Shown one piece after another: positions 26,345 through 35,667 of a DNA stretch of 64,000 bases. The position numbers and the translations under genes were made by a program. Location: positions 4,164,881 to 4,228,880 of the forward strand of contig NZ_FXAM01000001.1 of assembly GCF_900155475.1 (NCBI RefSeq), read 5' to 3'. The notes below the pieces were generated by a model. That model was not told the DNA's origin and ran no database searches. It saw only the letters and a list, made by a program, of their open reading frames with translations. Source of the stretch: Methylomagnum ishizawai (lineage in GTDB: Bacteria; Pseudomonadota; Gammaproteobacteria; Methylococcales; Methylococcaceae). The number at the start of each line of letters is the position of its first letter. The stretch's first letter is position 1.

Positions 26345-28324
26345 ATGGCGCTCCGAATCCTACACAGTTTCGCCCTGCTGTTGTGGCTGGCCTTATCCGC
26401 CGCCAGCGCCCAGGAACCGCCCAGCGATATCCGGGTGCTGATCGACACCTCCGGCAGCATGAAGCAAAACGATCCCCGCAACCTCCGCATCCCCGCACTG
26501 AAACTGCTGATCGAACTCCTGCCCATGGGTAGCCGGGCCGGTATTTGGCTGTTCGACGCCGCGCCCCAGGTCTTGGTGCCCACCGGCACCGTGGATGCGG
26601 CCTGGAAAGCCAGGGCGCTGCAATCGGCCAATAAAATCCACTCCCGCGGCCAGTTCACCCATATCGAGGCGGCCCTGGACGCCGCCGCACAAAGCTGGTT
26701 CGCGGCGGGCGGGACGGGTCCGAACCGGGGCGTCTTGCTGCTGACCGACGGCATGGTCGATGTCTCCAAGCAGGCCGAGGCCAGCGCCGCCTCGCGCTCG
26801 CGCATCGTCGCCGAATTGCTACCCAAACTCCAGGCGGCGGGCGTCCATGTCGATACCATCGCCCTGTCCGAGCAATCCGACCGCGAACTGCTGCGCCAAC
26901 TCTCGCTCGCCACCGATGGCTGGAACGAAACCGCCGACAGCGCCGACGCCCTGCAACGTAGCTTCGTGCGGATGTTCAACCAAGTCGCGCCGCAGGACGG
27001 CCTGCCCCTGCGCGACAACCGCTTCAAAGTGGACGCCGGCATCCAGGAATTCACCGTGCTGGTCCTCCTGAAACCGGATGCCCAACCCACCCGGCTGCGG
27101 GCGCCGGGCGGCGCGGAATCGACCCAGGCCCACGCCCCGCCGCAAACCCGCTGGGTCCACGAACCGGGCTACGACCTCGTCACCGTCAGCCATCCGGCGG
27201 CGGGCGAATGGAAACTGGTCGCCGACGAAGACCCCGACAACCGCGTGCTGGTGGTGACCGACCTCAAGCTGGAGGTCACGCCGATCCCGAATTTCGTGGC
27301 CCCCGCGGAATGGCCCACCGTAGCCGCCGGGTTCAGCGAACACGGCCAAGCCGTGGCGCGGCAAGATTTCCTGGGCTTGCTGAAGGTCGGGGCCACCCTG
27401 GCGCAGGGCACGGAACACCAAGATTTCCCGATGCCCCAGGACGCCCAGCATCCCGAGCGCTTCACCCTGGACCTGGCAGCCGCGCCCGCGCCCGGCAGCT
27501 ATACCCTGACCGTCACCGCCGACGGCCAGACCTTCCAGCGCGTCGCCAAACAAAATTTCCAGGTGTTGGAAGACCTGGTCCGGGTTGCTATCGAGCGCGA
27601 CACCCAGGCCGAACCGCATACCCTGAACCTGACCATCGCTCCGAATCCTCAGGCCATCCAGCCCGACAGCCTGGTGGTGAAGGCCAAGCTGGCCGGGCAA
27701 TCCACCGAACTGGCGGCGGAACGCGAGGGCGCGGCTTGGCGCTACACCCTACCGTTGGCGGCCCACGGCACCGTGAATGTCTCGGCCCAGGCCAAGACCC
27801 TGGACGGCAAGAACGTGGCCGTGCCGATCAAGCCGCTGGTCCTGGGGGAAACGGCGCCAGCGGAACCCCCCCATGGCCACGAACCTATCCTACATACACC
27901 GGCCAGCGCCCACGGCCATGAACCCGCCGCGCACGAACCCGCGGAACCCCAGCACGAACCCGTCCAGCACACACCGGCCAGCGCCCAAGACCACGAACCC
28001 GCCATACACGAACCGCCCGCCGACCCGCACGACCACGAACCCGCCGCGCACGAACCGCCCACCGACCCGCACGACCACGAACCCGCCACACACGAACCAC
28101 CCGCCGACCCGCACAGCCACGAACCCGCGCCGGAACATCATGAACCCGTAGCGACGGAACCCGAACCTGCCGCCGCCGCCCACGCCGAAAACTGGCCGGT
28201 CACGGCGGCGGAAGCCTTGGGCATCAATGCCGCGTTCATCGCCGCCGGATTCTTCGCCCACCGCCAGATCAAACAACGCAAAGCGGCCGCCCTCGCCAAA
28301 CTGCTGGGCAAACTCTCGCCCTGA
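26345..28324 (+). CDS. Exported von Willebrand factor A protein with His/Pro/Glu-rich tail
   Basis: A 659-aa envelope protein. It has a signal peptide (about 1-22, ending SAASA), a VWA domain (about 27-220) with the metal-site motif DTSGSMKQ and LLLTDGMVD, then beta-rich, probably Ig-like domains (about 240-510). Residues 515-610 are low-complexity with repeated HEPA and HEPP elements. A hydrophobic helix (AALGINAAFIAAGFF region) and a basic cytosolic end close it. It may belong to the gammaproteobacterial family TIGR03503, a recollection only. It heads a three-gene run with two small membrane-anchored proteins, suggesting one envelope complex. The histidine-rich tail could bind metal. Function is unknown. 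Confidence 0.8.
   Translation: MALRILHSFALLLWLALSAASAQEPPSDIRVLIDTSGSMKQNDPRNLRIPALKLLIELLPMGSRAGIWLFDAAPQVLVPTGTVDAAWKARALQSANKIHSRGQFTHIEAALDAAAQSWFAAGGTGPNRGVLLLTDGMVDVSKQAEASAASRSRIVAELLPKLQAAGVHVDTIALSEQSDRELLRQLSLATDGWNETADSADALQRSFVRMFNQVAPQDGLPLRDNRFKVDAGIQEFTVLVLLKPDAQPTRLRAPGGAESTQAHAPPQTRWVHEPGYDLVTVSHPAAGEWKLVADEDPDNRVLVVTDLKLEVTPIPNFVAPAEWPTVAAGFSEHGQAVARQDFLGLLKVGATLAQGTEHQDFPMPQDAQHPERFTLDLAAAPAPGSYTLTVTADGQTFQRVAKQNFQVLEDLVRVAIERDTQAEPHTLNLTIAPNPQAIQPDSLVVKAKLAGQSTELAAEREGAAWRYTLPLAAHGTVNVSAQAKTLDGKNVAVPIKPLVLGETAPAEPPHGHEPILHTPASAHGHEPAAHEPAEPQHEPVQHTPASAQDHEPAIHEPPADPHDHEPAAHEPPTDPHDHEPATHEPPADPHSHEPAPEHHEPVATEPEPAAAAHAENWPVTAAEALGINAAFIAAGFFAHRQIKQRKAAALAKLLGKLSP
28013..28138 (+). 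repeat. Three tandem 42-nt units in the VWA gene tail
   Basis: Units beginning at 28013, 28055 and 28097 encode 14-residue repeats of the form PPADPHDHEPAAHE, with a few substitutions in the second and third. They are preceded by two related HTPASA(n)HEPA units (about 27886-28012). Period and reading frame match, so copy number can vary without a frameshift. Confidence 0.85.
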
Positions 28325-28334
28325 GGCCGCGCCC

Positions 28335-29000
28335 ATGGAGGAAACCGCCGTCATGATCGAAATTCCCCAACTGGCCGCCGTCCTGGCCACCGAGGCCATC
28401 GTCGCCCTCCTGTGCGCCCTGGTCTTGCTATGGTACCTGGGCGCACGGAAAACCCGCGCCGAACGGGGCGAAGCCGCCGCCCTGGTGGAGCGCATCAACA
28501 GCGAAGACGAAGCCCACGAACAACGGCTCGCCCAGGCCTTGTCGGACGGCGGCAACCTCGCCCCTTCCCTGCGCGACAGCGTCCTCACCGAAGTCCTGAA
28601 CAAGGAAAAAGCCCTGTACCGGCAGGCCATACAAGCCTTCCTCAGCCGCGACCCCGCCAAGCTGGCCGAGATCGACCGCCATGTCCAGGGCATTTCCGAA
28701 CCTTACTGCCGCTTGATCGCGGAATTGCTGCGCCAAGCCCCGCGCCCGGAATCCAACGCCGGACTCGAAGCCGCACTGGAACACGCCCAGGTCGAAAACG
28801 CCGAGTTGCAACACCGGCTCGGGAAGACCCTGCAAGCCTTGGAGGATGTCTCGCAGGAATACGCCCGCATGTTCGGCAATCCCCATACGGCGCAGGAGCT
28901 TAGCGCCAGCCTGGACCGGGTGCTGGCCGCGTTCGGGCGGATCACCGAACCGGGCGCAACCACGACCGGCACGGACGGCCCGCCCGAGCCTTCCGCATGA
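28335..29000 (+). CDS. Membrane-anchored coiled-coil protein, unknown function
   Basis: A 221-aa protein with a single N-terminal membrane segment (about residues 15-34, LAAVLATEAIVALLCALVLL), then a helical, charged domain (VERINSEDEAHEQRLAQAL, coiled-coil-like LEHAQVENAELQHRLGKTLQ). A short Thr/Gly/Pro tail ends it. No enzyme motif was recognised. The ATG at 28335 follows the VWA stop by 10 nt, and its stop overlaps the next ATG (ATGA). Its organisation (one membrane anchor plus about 190 residues) resembles the next gene product, and both probably face the cytosol beside the VWA protein. Confidence 0.75.
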   Translation: MEETAVMIEIPQLAAVLATEAIVALLCALVLLWYLGARKTRAERGEAAALVERINSEDEAHEQRLAQALSDGGNLAPSLRDSVLTEVLNKEKALYRQAIQAFLSRDPAKLAEIDRHVQGISEPYCRLIAELLRQAPRPESNAGLEAALEHAQVENAELQHRLGKTLQALEDVSQEYARMFGNPHTAQELSASLDRVLAAFGRITEPGATTTGTDGPPEPSA

Positions 29001-29881
29001 ACGCGCTGGCCTGGGTCTTATTGGGCGAACTGGGGGTGGCGCTGGCGGCGCTGGCCTTGGGTTTGGCACTGGCCGGGCGGCGGCGCTCCCGCAGACAATG
29101 GGCGGCGCTGGAAAAACTGCTGGACGGCGTGGCCAGGGGCGAAAAACGGCGGCGGCTGGAATTACAGGAAGGCTTGGAATCCCGCCACGGCCTGGACGCC
29201 GAGACCGCCGAGCGGGTCGGCGCGGCCTTGTATGCGGAAGAAAAAGCGTTCCTGCGGGAACTGGTCCCCCTGCTGGCGGGCGGCGATCCCGCCCAACTCG
29301 CCGCATTGCATCCCGCCCTGACCACGCTCATGGACCGCCAGCTCGCCGTGCTGGGCGAGGCCCAGGCCACCGCGCCCCGGCTTGAACCCTGGCCAGACGA
29401 GCCACCGCCGGAGGCGCAAGACGCCACCGCGATGCTCATGGAAGCCTGGAATATCCCCGCCGACGACACGGCGCGGGAAGCACCCGAACCGGCGACCGCG
29501 GAAGATACGCCCTGGCCCGAAGACCCGCCCGAATCCGCCGGAAACATGGCAAGCTTGGAAACCTGGGACGCCCCCGACGACGACACGGCGGCGGACACAC
29601 CGCCAGAAGCAGCCGAGCCGATAGCCGGGGAGACAGACCCGCCCGCAGCGCCCGAATCCATCGCGGATACCACAGCCTTGGAAACCTGGGACGCCCCCGA
29701 CGACGACATGGCGGCGGACACACCGCCAGAAGCAGCCGAGCCGATGGCCGGGGAGACAGACCCGTCCATCCCGGAATCCGAAACCGCCCTCTTGATGGCC
29801 GCTTGGCAAGGCATGATGGCGGACGATACCCCCATCGCCGCGCCGGAACCCACCGCCCAACCCGATCCAACCCACAAGTAA
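28997..29881 (+). CDS. Membrane-anchored acidic repeat protein, unknown function
   Basis: A 294-aa protein with an N-terminal membrane segment (about 5-27, LLGELGVALAALALGLALAG), a helical domain (about 30-125) similar in style to the upstream protein, and a long acidic Pro/Ala/Glu/Asp-rich tail. The tail contains two tandem 41-residue repeats starting LETWDAPDDD. Three short elements of the type (M)xAW or ETWD appear along it. The ATG overlaps the preceding stop by four bases, so it is translationally coupled. No homologue was recognised. Confidence 0.75.
   Translation: MNALAWVLLGELGVALAALALGLALAGRRRSRRQWAALEKLLDGVARGEKRRRLELQEGLESRHGLDAETAERVGAALYAEEKAFLRELVPLLAGGDPAQLAALHPALTTLMDRQLAVLGEAQATAPRLEPWPDEPPPEAQDATAMLMEAWNIPADDTAREAPEPATAEDTPWPEDPPESAGNMASLETWDAPDDDTAADTPPEAAEPIAGETDPPAAPESIADTTALETWDAPDDDMAADTPPEAAEPMAGETDPSIPESETALLMAAWQGMMADDTPIAAPEPTAQPDPTHK
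29555..29768 (+). repeat. Imperfect 123-nt tandem repeat in the acidic tail
   Basis: The unit starting TTGGAAACCTGGGACGCCCC at 29555 recurs at 29678, a period of 123 nt or 41 codons. The second copy is nearly identical over its first 90 bases and then diverges. It preserves the reading frame and looks like a recent duplication. Confidence 0.85.
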
Positions 29882-30109
29882 GCGCGGCCCCATCCAACCT
29901 ACCCATCGGAGCCGCGTTTAACGCATCGGCCCAAACGGGCATCCATTCCGCCGGATCGATAGGCCTCGGGCCACAGTTTAAGAACAATCAGCTATAACCA
30001 TTTTTTGTTTTATTCTTTTTTGTTCCATACGGGCGTTGTTACCATGCTCCGCAATAGCGGATGGGCTGGTCCCATCCATTCCATCAGCGTGCCGCCCGGA
30101 CCCACAGCC

Positions 30110-30319
30110 ATGGCCTTCGACCACCACCCCCCCCACGCCGATCCCGAACCCGGCGCGAAAAAAATCCTGGAAGCCCTGCGCGGACTCCGCTTCGGCTCGG
30201 TGGAAATCACCGTCCACGAAGGCCGCATCGTCCAGATCGAGCGCAAGGAGAAATTCCGTCTGAACCTCGCCTGCCCCGAAGCCGGCACGGCGGAAGCCCT
30301 GGAAATCCGCCGGTCCTGA
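30110..30319 (+). CDS. YezD-like (DUF2292) small protein
   Basis: A 69-aa protein with the DUF2292 core ILEALRGLRFGSVEITVHEG followed by RIVQIERKEKFRL. In many bacteria such genes stand next to sulfate or sulfonate transport genes, as here before the porin, sulfate-binding protein and cysTWA. The start is uncertain: ATG 30110 (MAFDHHPP) has a weak ribosome site, and an ATG at 30044 in frame would add 22 residues. A regulatory or sulfur-starvation role is inferred only from context. Confidence 0.75.
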   Translation: MAFDHHPPHADPEPGAKKILEALRGLRFGSVEITVHEGRIVQIERKEKFRLNLACPEAGTAEALEIRRS

Positions 30320-30434
30320 CCGCCGCCGCCCACCCGGAACCCAGCCTACCGGACCCCCGGCGGCAATCCTAAGCAGCTTGACGGACCGACCGGAACACCG
30401 GAAGCCCAGGCGTTACAAATTCAAAGGCAAGCAT

Positions 30435-32303
30435 ATGAATCACCGATGGTCCCAGCGCCTGGCAAGCGGCGCGGGCGCGGCTTGGTTGGTGGGCTTCGCG
30501 CCCACCGCCCCGGCCCTGACCGACGAACAGCGTTTCGAGCGCTTGGAACGCCATATCCTGGAATTGGAAAAACGGCTGGAACATTCCGAGACCGAGAACG
30601 CCAAGCTCCGCGCCAAACTGCCCCCGGCCACTGCGGAACCCCCCACCAAAACCAGCGCCGTCGATCCCCAGATGAAGGCGCTGGACCAAAAGGTGAAGGT
30701 GCTGGAACGCAAGCTAGAAGTGGACAAGGAAGCGGCGGACAACGCCAAGAAAGCCTCGGCCAAGATCGAAGCCGGCCCGGACACGGGGTTCCGCATCACC
30801 TCCGCCGACGGCGAAAACCAGCTCCGGCTGCGCGGCTTCGTGCAGGCCGACGGCGATTTCTTCCTGGACGACAATCCCCACAATGGCGAGGGCGTCGGCC
30901 TCAATGCGGCGGGCCAGCCCAATCCCATCCAGGCCGGCACCGGGCTCGGGGTCGATAAATTCACCATCCGCCGCGCCCGCCTGCAATTCGCGGGCACCTT
31001 GTTCAAACATGCCGACTTCCTGGTCGCGCCGGATTTCGGCGGCGGGCAGGCGCGTTTGTTCGACGCCACCCTGGACCTACATTATTTCCGCTTCGCCAGC
31101 CTCGCCGTGGGCAAGCAAAAAGCCCCGATCAGCCTGGAACGCATCCAGGCCGCACCCAATATCCTGTTCGTGGAACGCGCCTATCCCACCGAATTGGCCC
31201 CGAACCGCGATATCGGCGTGATGCTGCACGGCGAATTCGGCAAGCCCGGCTACGAGCCGAAATACACCTTCGTCAACCAATCGACCGAATTCCTCAGCTA
31301 CCAGTTCGGCGTGTTCAACGGCACCGCCGACAACCAAGCCGTGCAGAACTCCGATACCGCCACCTTCGACGACAAATCCTTCGATGGCCGCATCTTCTCG
31401 CATCCGTTCCAGCATTCCGGGGTGGAATCCTTGGAAGGGCTGGGCCTGGGCGTCGCGGGTAGCTACGGCACCCCGACCAACCAAAACAACCTGCCCGCCC
31501 TGGTCTCCCCCGGCCAGAACAACATCCTGACCTATGCCACCGGCACCACCCAGGCCGGTTCCAGCACCGCCGTCGCCGTGACCCAGGCCAACACCCCCGC
31601 GACCGGCAAGCAAACCATCACCACCACGACCACCACCACGACCACCAGTTTCTCGGCGGCCCTGGCGGACGGCGAACGCTACCGCATCTACCCGCAGGCG
31701 TATTGGTACTGGGGACCGTTCGGGCTGTTCGGGGAATACGCCTATTCCTCACAGGACTTGGCGGTACAACAGACCGACACCACCACCACCGCCGTCAAGA
31801 CCGATGTCCGCTCGACCGTGGCTTCCAACACCACCTCCACCACGTCCAAGACCACGACCAGCGCCAGCGCCAACGGTCCCCGCAACGTGAACCCGACCCG
31901 CCAGAACAACCAGGCTTGGCAAATCGCCGCTTCCTATGTGCTGACCGGCGAGGACAACACCTTCCAGGGCATCAAACCGCGCCATCCGTTCAACCCTTTC
32001 GAGGGCCAATGGGGCGCTTGGCAATTGGCGGCACGGTGGAGCGAACTCGATATCGACAAGGACACCTTCAAGAACTTCGGCACCGCCTCCAAGCCGGTGT
32101 ACCTGTTCTCCGATCCCAGGAGTTCGGTGCAGCACGCGACCTCCTGGGCCGTGGGCTTCAACTGGTGGCTGAACCAGAACCTCAAGTTCATGGCCGATTA
32201 CGAGCAAACCCATTTCGAGGGCGGCGCGGTCAACACCGACAAACAAGCCGTGGACCGGCCCACCGAAAAGGTCTTCTTCACCCGTTTCCAATTCACCTAT
32301 TAA
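30435..32303 (+). CDS. Outer-membrane porin of the OprO/OprP type
   Basis: A 622-aa outer-membrane protein. After a signal-like N-terminus (about 1-27) comes a short coiled coil ([17 protein letters not shown] and a second heptad stretch near 80-100), then a beta-barrel resembling phosphate-selective porins O/P, ending in a typical aromatic terminal strand (FFTRFQFTY). Two Thr/Ser/Ala-rich inserts with runs of threonine (about residues 365-405 and 450-480) probably form surface loops. It lies 31 nt before the sulfate-binding protein gene, so it probably serves sulfate or another sulfur oxyanion rather than phosphate. That is inference. Confidence 0.85.
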   Translation: MNHRWSQRLASGAGAAWLVGFAPTAPALTDEQRFERLERHILELEKRLEHSETENAKLRAKLPPATAEPPTKTSAVDPQMKALDQKVKVLERKLEVDKEAADNAKKASAKIEAGPDTGFRITSADGENQLRLRGFVQADGDFFLDDNPHNGEGVGLNAAGQPNPIQAGTGLGVDKFTIRRARLQFAGTLFKHADFLVAPDFGGGQARLFDATLDLHYFRFASLAVGKQKAPISLERIQAAPNILFVERAYPTELAPNRDIGVMLHGEFGKPGYEPKYTFVNQSTEFLSYQFGVFNGTADNQAVQNSDTATFDDKSFDGRIFSHPFQHSGVESLEGLGLGVAGSYGTPTNQNNLPALVSPGQNNILTYATGTTQAGSSTAVAVTQANTPATGKQTITTTTTTTTTSFSAALADGERYRIYPQAYWYWGPFGLFGEYAYSSQDLAVQQTDTTTTAVKTDVRSTVASNTTSTTSKTTTSASANGPRNVNPTRQNNQAWQIAASYVLTGEDNTFQGIKPRHPFNPFEGQWGAWQLAARWSELDIDKDTFKNFGTASKPVYLFSDPRSSVQHATSWAVGFNWWLNQNLKFMADYEQTHFEGGAVNTDKQAVDRPTEKVFFTRFQFTY

Positions 32304-32334
32304 AAGCTCCGACCCACCGCACAGGCACCCCACC

Positions 32335-33342
32335 ATGAAAACCATCGCCCAGGCGCTGCAAGCGCTGTTGTTCGCCTCCACCCTGGCCCTGGCCCAGCAG
32401 GCCGCCGCCGGGGAATTGACCCTGCTCAACGTGTCCTACGATCCGACCCGCGAATTCTACGAGGACTACAACGCGGCCTTCGCCAAGTATTGGAAAGGCA
32501 AGCAGCACGAGGACGTGTCCATCAACCAATCCCACGGCGGCTCCGGCAAGCAGGCCCGCGCCGTGATCGACGGCCTCGACGCCGACGTGGTCACCCTGGC
32601 CCTGGCCTACGACGTGGACCAGCTCTACCAGAAGGCCAAACTGATCCCGGAACATTGGCAATCGCGTTTACCCAATAACAGCGCCCCCTATACCTCGACC
32701 ATGGTGTTCTTGGTGCGGGCGGGCAACCCCCTGGGGATCAAGGATTGGCCCGATCTCGCCAAACCCGGCGTGGCCGTGGTCACGCCCAATCCCAAGACTT
32801 CCGGCGGCGCCCGTTGGAACTATCTGGCGGCCTGGGGCTATGGCGTGAAAAAACTGGGCGGGGAACCGGCGGCCAAAGATTTGATCACCAAGATTTATAA
32901 GAATACCGCCGTCCTCGACAGCGGCGCCCGTGGTGCGACCGTGACCTTCGCCGAGCGCGAAATCGGCGATGTGCTGATTACCTGGGAGAACGAGGCGTTC
33001 CTAGCGCTCAAGGAATACGGCAAGGACAAATACCAGATCGTCACACCCTCGCTCAGCATCCTAGCCGAGCCGCCCGTGACCGTGGTGGACAAGGTGGCCG
33101 CGAAGAAGGGCACGGCGGAAGTCGCCAAAGCCTATCTGGAATACCTCTACAGCCAGGAGGGCCAGGAACTCGCCGCCAAGCATTTCTACCGTCCGCGCGA
33201 TCCGGCCATCCTCGCCCAGCACGCCAGCGTGTTCCCCAAGGTCGAATTGTTCACCCTCGCCGAGGTGTTCGGCGACTGGAATAAGGCCCAGGCCACCCAT
33301 TTCGCCGATGGCGGGGTATTCGACCAAATCTACGGCCATTGA
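32335..33342 (+). CDS. sbp: Sulfate/thiosulfate-binding periplasmic protein
   Basis: The ligand-binding subunit for the CysTWA ABC importer. It has a signal peptide (about 1-26, ending QAAAG), and then [17 protein letters not shown] and [11 protein letters not shown], which carry anion-contacting residues. [19 protein letters not shown] is diagnostic for Sbp/CysP. Length is 335 aa (E. coli Sbp 329). Unusually, it is separated from cysT by two unrelated genes (hydrolase, roadblock), so it is transcribed with the porin. Sbp and CysP cannot be distinguished with certainty. Confidence 0.93.
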   Translation: MKTIAQALQALLFASTLALAQQAAAGELTLLNVSYDPTREFYEDYNAAFAKYWKGKQHEDVSINQSHGGSGKQARAVIDGLDADVVTLALAYDVDQLYQKAKLIPEHWQSRLPNNSAPYTSTMVFLVRAGNPLGIKDWPDLAKPGVAVVTPNPKTSGGARWNYLAAWGYGVKKLGGEPAAKDLITKIYKNTAVLDSGARGATVTFAEREIGDVLITWENEAFLALKEYGKDKYQIVTPSLSILAEPPVTVVDKVAAKKGTAEVAKAYLEYLYSQEGQELAAKHFYRPRDPAILAQHASVFPKVELFTLAEVFGDWNKAQATHFADGGVFDQIYGH

Positions 33343-33350
33343 GGATTCGG

Positions 33351-33908
33351 ATGGCGGCCTTGCTCATCGTGCCCGGCCTCGGCGGCAGCGGTCCCGAACA
33401 TTGGCAGACGTGGTGGCAAGCCCAAGTCCCGGACGCCGTGCGCGTCGAGCAGGCCGATTGGCACGCGCCCGACCTGGAGCGCTGGTCGCGGCGGGTCGGC
33501 GCGGCCTTGGAACAAACCGGGGAACCGGCGTGGTTGGTGGCCCATAGCTTCGGCTGCCTGGCGGCGGTCCACGCCGCGCTGGCCCGGCCCGGACGGGTGG
33601 CGGGCGCTTTCCTGGTCGCGCCCGCCGACCCGGCGCGGTTCGGCCTGGACACCGCCCTGCCCGCGACGGCTCTGCCCTTTCCCGCCCTGGTGGTCGCCAG
33701 CGCGGACGACCCCTGGATGAGCCTCCCCCGCGCTCAGGAATGGGCCGGGCGCTGGGGCTGTGCCTGCCGCAGCCTGGGCCGAGCCGGGCATATCAATGTC
33801 GAGGCGGGCTACGGTCCCTGGCCCGAGGGACTCGGGTTGTTTGCCTCCTTGCAAGCAACGGATACGCACCAGCATCGTCCGGCGCAACAGCGGATCGCCC
33901 AAATCTGA
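33351..33908 (+). CDS. RBBP9/YdeN-type serine hydrolase
   Basis: A 185-aa alpha/beta hydrolase of the short RBBP9/YdeN family. The N-terminal IVPGLGGSGPEHWQTWW is characteristic. The nucleophile is in VAHSFGCLA, the acid in ASADDPW and the histidine in GRAGHIN, so the triad is complete. No signal peptide is present, so it acts in the cytosol. The start at 33351 (GAGGATTCGG before it) is 8 nt after the sbp stop; a TTG at 33339 overlaps sbp. Substrate is unknown and its place in a sulfur-uptake run may be incidental. Confidence 0.85.
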   Translation: MAALLIVPGLGGSGPEHWQTWWQAQVPDAVRVEQADWHAPDLERWSRRVGAALEQTGEPAWLVAHSFGCLAAVHAALARPGRVAGAFLVAPADPARFGLDTALPATALPFPALVVASADDPWMSLPRAQEWAGRWGCACRSLGRAGHINVEAGYGPWPEGLGLFASLQATDTHQHRPAQQRIAQI

Positions 33909-34207
33909 GCCGGGCCAGGGCGGCACGGCGGATTGGATACCGCCCAATCGGCCCGGTTTTCCAGTCTTGCCGACCCACGCCAGGTCCGGCCATCGATTCG
34001 CACGGAACTTGCATATTGTAAAATTCCGCACCCGCGCGGCGGCGACCACCGCCCATCGCGAGGACACCTACCCGTAACCGACCCGACATCAAGCCGTCAG
34101 CCGGCCACTGTTAGGGTAATCCGCCGGGCCCAAAGGATCGCCCCACCCCCCCTGCATTCCCGGCTTGGATCGACCCTTGTTCACTTGGAACTCCGGAGGA
34201 TATTCCC
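33909..34207. other. Spacer with no supported gene
   Basis: Just under 300 nt between the hydrolase and the roadblock gene. An AT-rich patch TTGCATATTGTAAAAT (34009-34024) could hold a -10 element for the roadblock gene, but no matching -35 was found. Overlapping short frames on both strands look random. Confidence 0.4.
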
Positions 34208-34585
34208 ATGCTCGCCACGATTCTTAGCGAACTGAACCACCGCTCGGAAGCCATCCTGGTTTCCAGCGTACTGTCGAACGACGGGCTGGCCCTGGCCAGC
34301 GTCGCTTCCAGCGCGTCTTCCCCCGCCATCGACGAGGACAACCTGGGCGCGATGAGTTCGGCCCTCATGGCCCTGGGCCACAAAACCGCGGCGGAACTGG
34401 TGGGCGACGGACTCGGCCAAGTCCTGGTCGCGGGCAAGGCCGGTTCCGTGCTGATGACCCAGGCCGGTCCCGAAGCCATCCTGACCGTGGTCTGCAAACC
34501 GGAAGCCGAGTCGGGCGCCATCCTCGGCCATATGCAGCGGGCGGCCAACGATATCGAAGCCCTGGTTTCGGCCCGCCGCGCCTGA
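34208..34585 (+). CDS. Roadblock/LC7 domain protein
   Basis: A 125-aa single-domain protein of the roadblock/LC7 family. It has an N-terminal helix, then ILVSSVLSNDGLALAS and a strand-helix pattern with GQVLVAGKAGSVLMTQ. Bacterial members often act with small GTPases (MglA-like) or as scaffolds in signalling. No GTPase gene is adjacent. A strong GGAGG Shine-Dalgarno lies 9 nt before the ATG, suggesting high expression. It interrupts the sulfate-transport genes and ends in a terminator. Confidence 0.85.
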   Translation: MLATILSELNHRSEAILVSSVLSNDGLALASVASSASSPAIDEDNLGAMSSALMALGHKTAAELVGDGLGQVLVAGKAGSVLMTQAGPEAILTVVCKPEAESGAILGHMQRAANDIEALVSARRA

Positions 34586-34664
34586 ACCCCCGCCCAGCAA
34601 ACCGGCGCATTCCCCCCAAGCGCCATTCCGGCCCCTCGATGCCGGTGATACCACCCCCCCGTTA

Positions 34665-34690
34665 GGCCCGCGGCGCGGGCCATTTTATTG
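34665..34690 (+). terminator. Intrinsic terminator after the roadblock gene
   Basis: GGCCCGCG (34665-34672) with CGCGGGCC (34674-34681), followed by ATTTTATTGG. It separates the roadblock transcript from cysTWA. Confidence 0.65.
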
Positions 34691-34712
34691 GCCGTCCCTC
34701 CGCTATAAGCGG

Positions 34713-34739
34713 CATTGATATAGCCAAACAGCATCAATG
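34713..34739. promoter_or_regulatory. Inverted repeat upstream of cysT (candidate operator)
   Basis: CATTGAT (34713-34719) and ATCAATG (34733-34739) form a 7-bp inverted repeat with 13 nt between arms, in the AT-rich leader 80-107 nt before cysT. It sits where a LysR-type activator such as CysB would bind, but no CysB consensus was matched. Confidence 0.35.
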
Positions 34740-34819
34740 TATCGCTATTTATTCTTTCATCGCATAAAAACCGCCTGCTACAGTTCGCCGCATCTACCGC
34801 CACCGCCCCCGATACCACC

Positions 34820-35641
34820 ATGCTGAAGCAACGCGGCGTCCTGCCCGGTTTTTCCATCACCCTGGGATTCACGGTGCTATACCTGAGCCTCATCGTGCTG
34901 ATTCCCCTGTCCGCCACCTTCCTCAAGGCCGGCACGCTGGGCTGGTCCGGTTTCTGGTCGGTCATCACCGAGCCACGGGTCTTGGCCTCTTATAAGCTGA
35001 CCTTCGGCGCCTCGCTGGCCGGGGCGCTCATCAACGCCGTGTTCGGGTTGTTGGTGGCCTGGGTGCTGGTGCGCTACGACTTTTTCGGCAAGAAGCTCAT
35101 CGACGCCCTGGTGGACCTGCCCTTCGCCCTGCCCACCGCCGTGGCCGGTATTTCGCTGGCGACGCTGTATTCCAACAAGGGCTGGATCGGGAGCCTGACC
35201 CAACCCCTGGGCCTCAAGATCGCCTACACCCCGCTGGGCGTGGTCCTCGCCCTGACCTTCATCGGCCTGCCCTTCGTGGTGCGCACGGTGCAGCCGATCC
35301 TGGAGGATTTCGAGGCCGAATTGGAAGAAGCCGCCGCCAGCCTGGGCGCGAGCCGCTGGCAGACCTTCCGGCTGGTGATCTTCCCGGCCCTGCTGCCGGC
35401 CCTGCTGACCGGCTTCGCCCTGGCCTTCGCCCGGGCGGTCGGGGAATACGGCTCGGTCATCTTCATCGCGGGCAATATCCCCCTGGTGTCGGAAATCACT
35501 CCCCTGCTCATCATCACCAAGCTGGAGCAATACGACTACGCCGGGGCCACCGCGCTGGCCGTGTCCATGCTGGTGGTTTCCTTCACCCTGCTGCTCGGCA
35601 TCAACGCCTTGCAGCGCTGGAGCCAACTGCGCCGCACCTGA
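34820..35641 (+). CDS. cysT: Sulfate/thiosulfate ABC transporter permease CysT (CysU)
   Basis: First membrane subunit of the sulfate importer. It is a 273-aa protein with about six hydrophobic segments. The cytosolic coupling motif [21 protein letters not shown] matches the permease EAA signature, and [19 protein letters not shown] is typical of CysT. It begins the cysT-cysW-cysA run after its own AT-rich upstream region, with 26 nt to cysW. Confidence 0.95.
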   Translation: MLKQRGVLPGFSITLGFTVLYLSLIVLIPLSATFLKAGTLGWSGFWSVITEPRVLASYKLTFGASLAGALINAVFGLLVAWVLVRYDFFGKKLIDALVDLPFALPTAVAGISLATLYSNKGWIGSLTQPLGLKIAYTPLGVVLALTFIGLPFVVRTVQPILEDFEAELEEAAASLGASRWQTFRLVIFPALLPALLTGFALAFARAVGEYGSVIFIAGNIPLVSEITPLLIITKLEQYDYAGATALAVSMLVVSFTLLLGINALQRWSQLRRT

Positions 35642-35667
35642 TCCGCCCGTTTCCCGAGGATTCCCCC

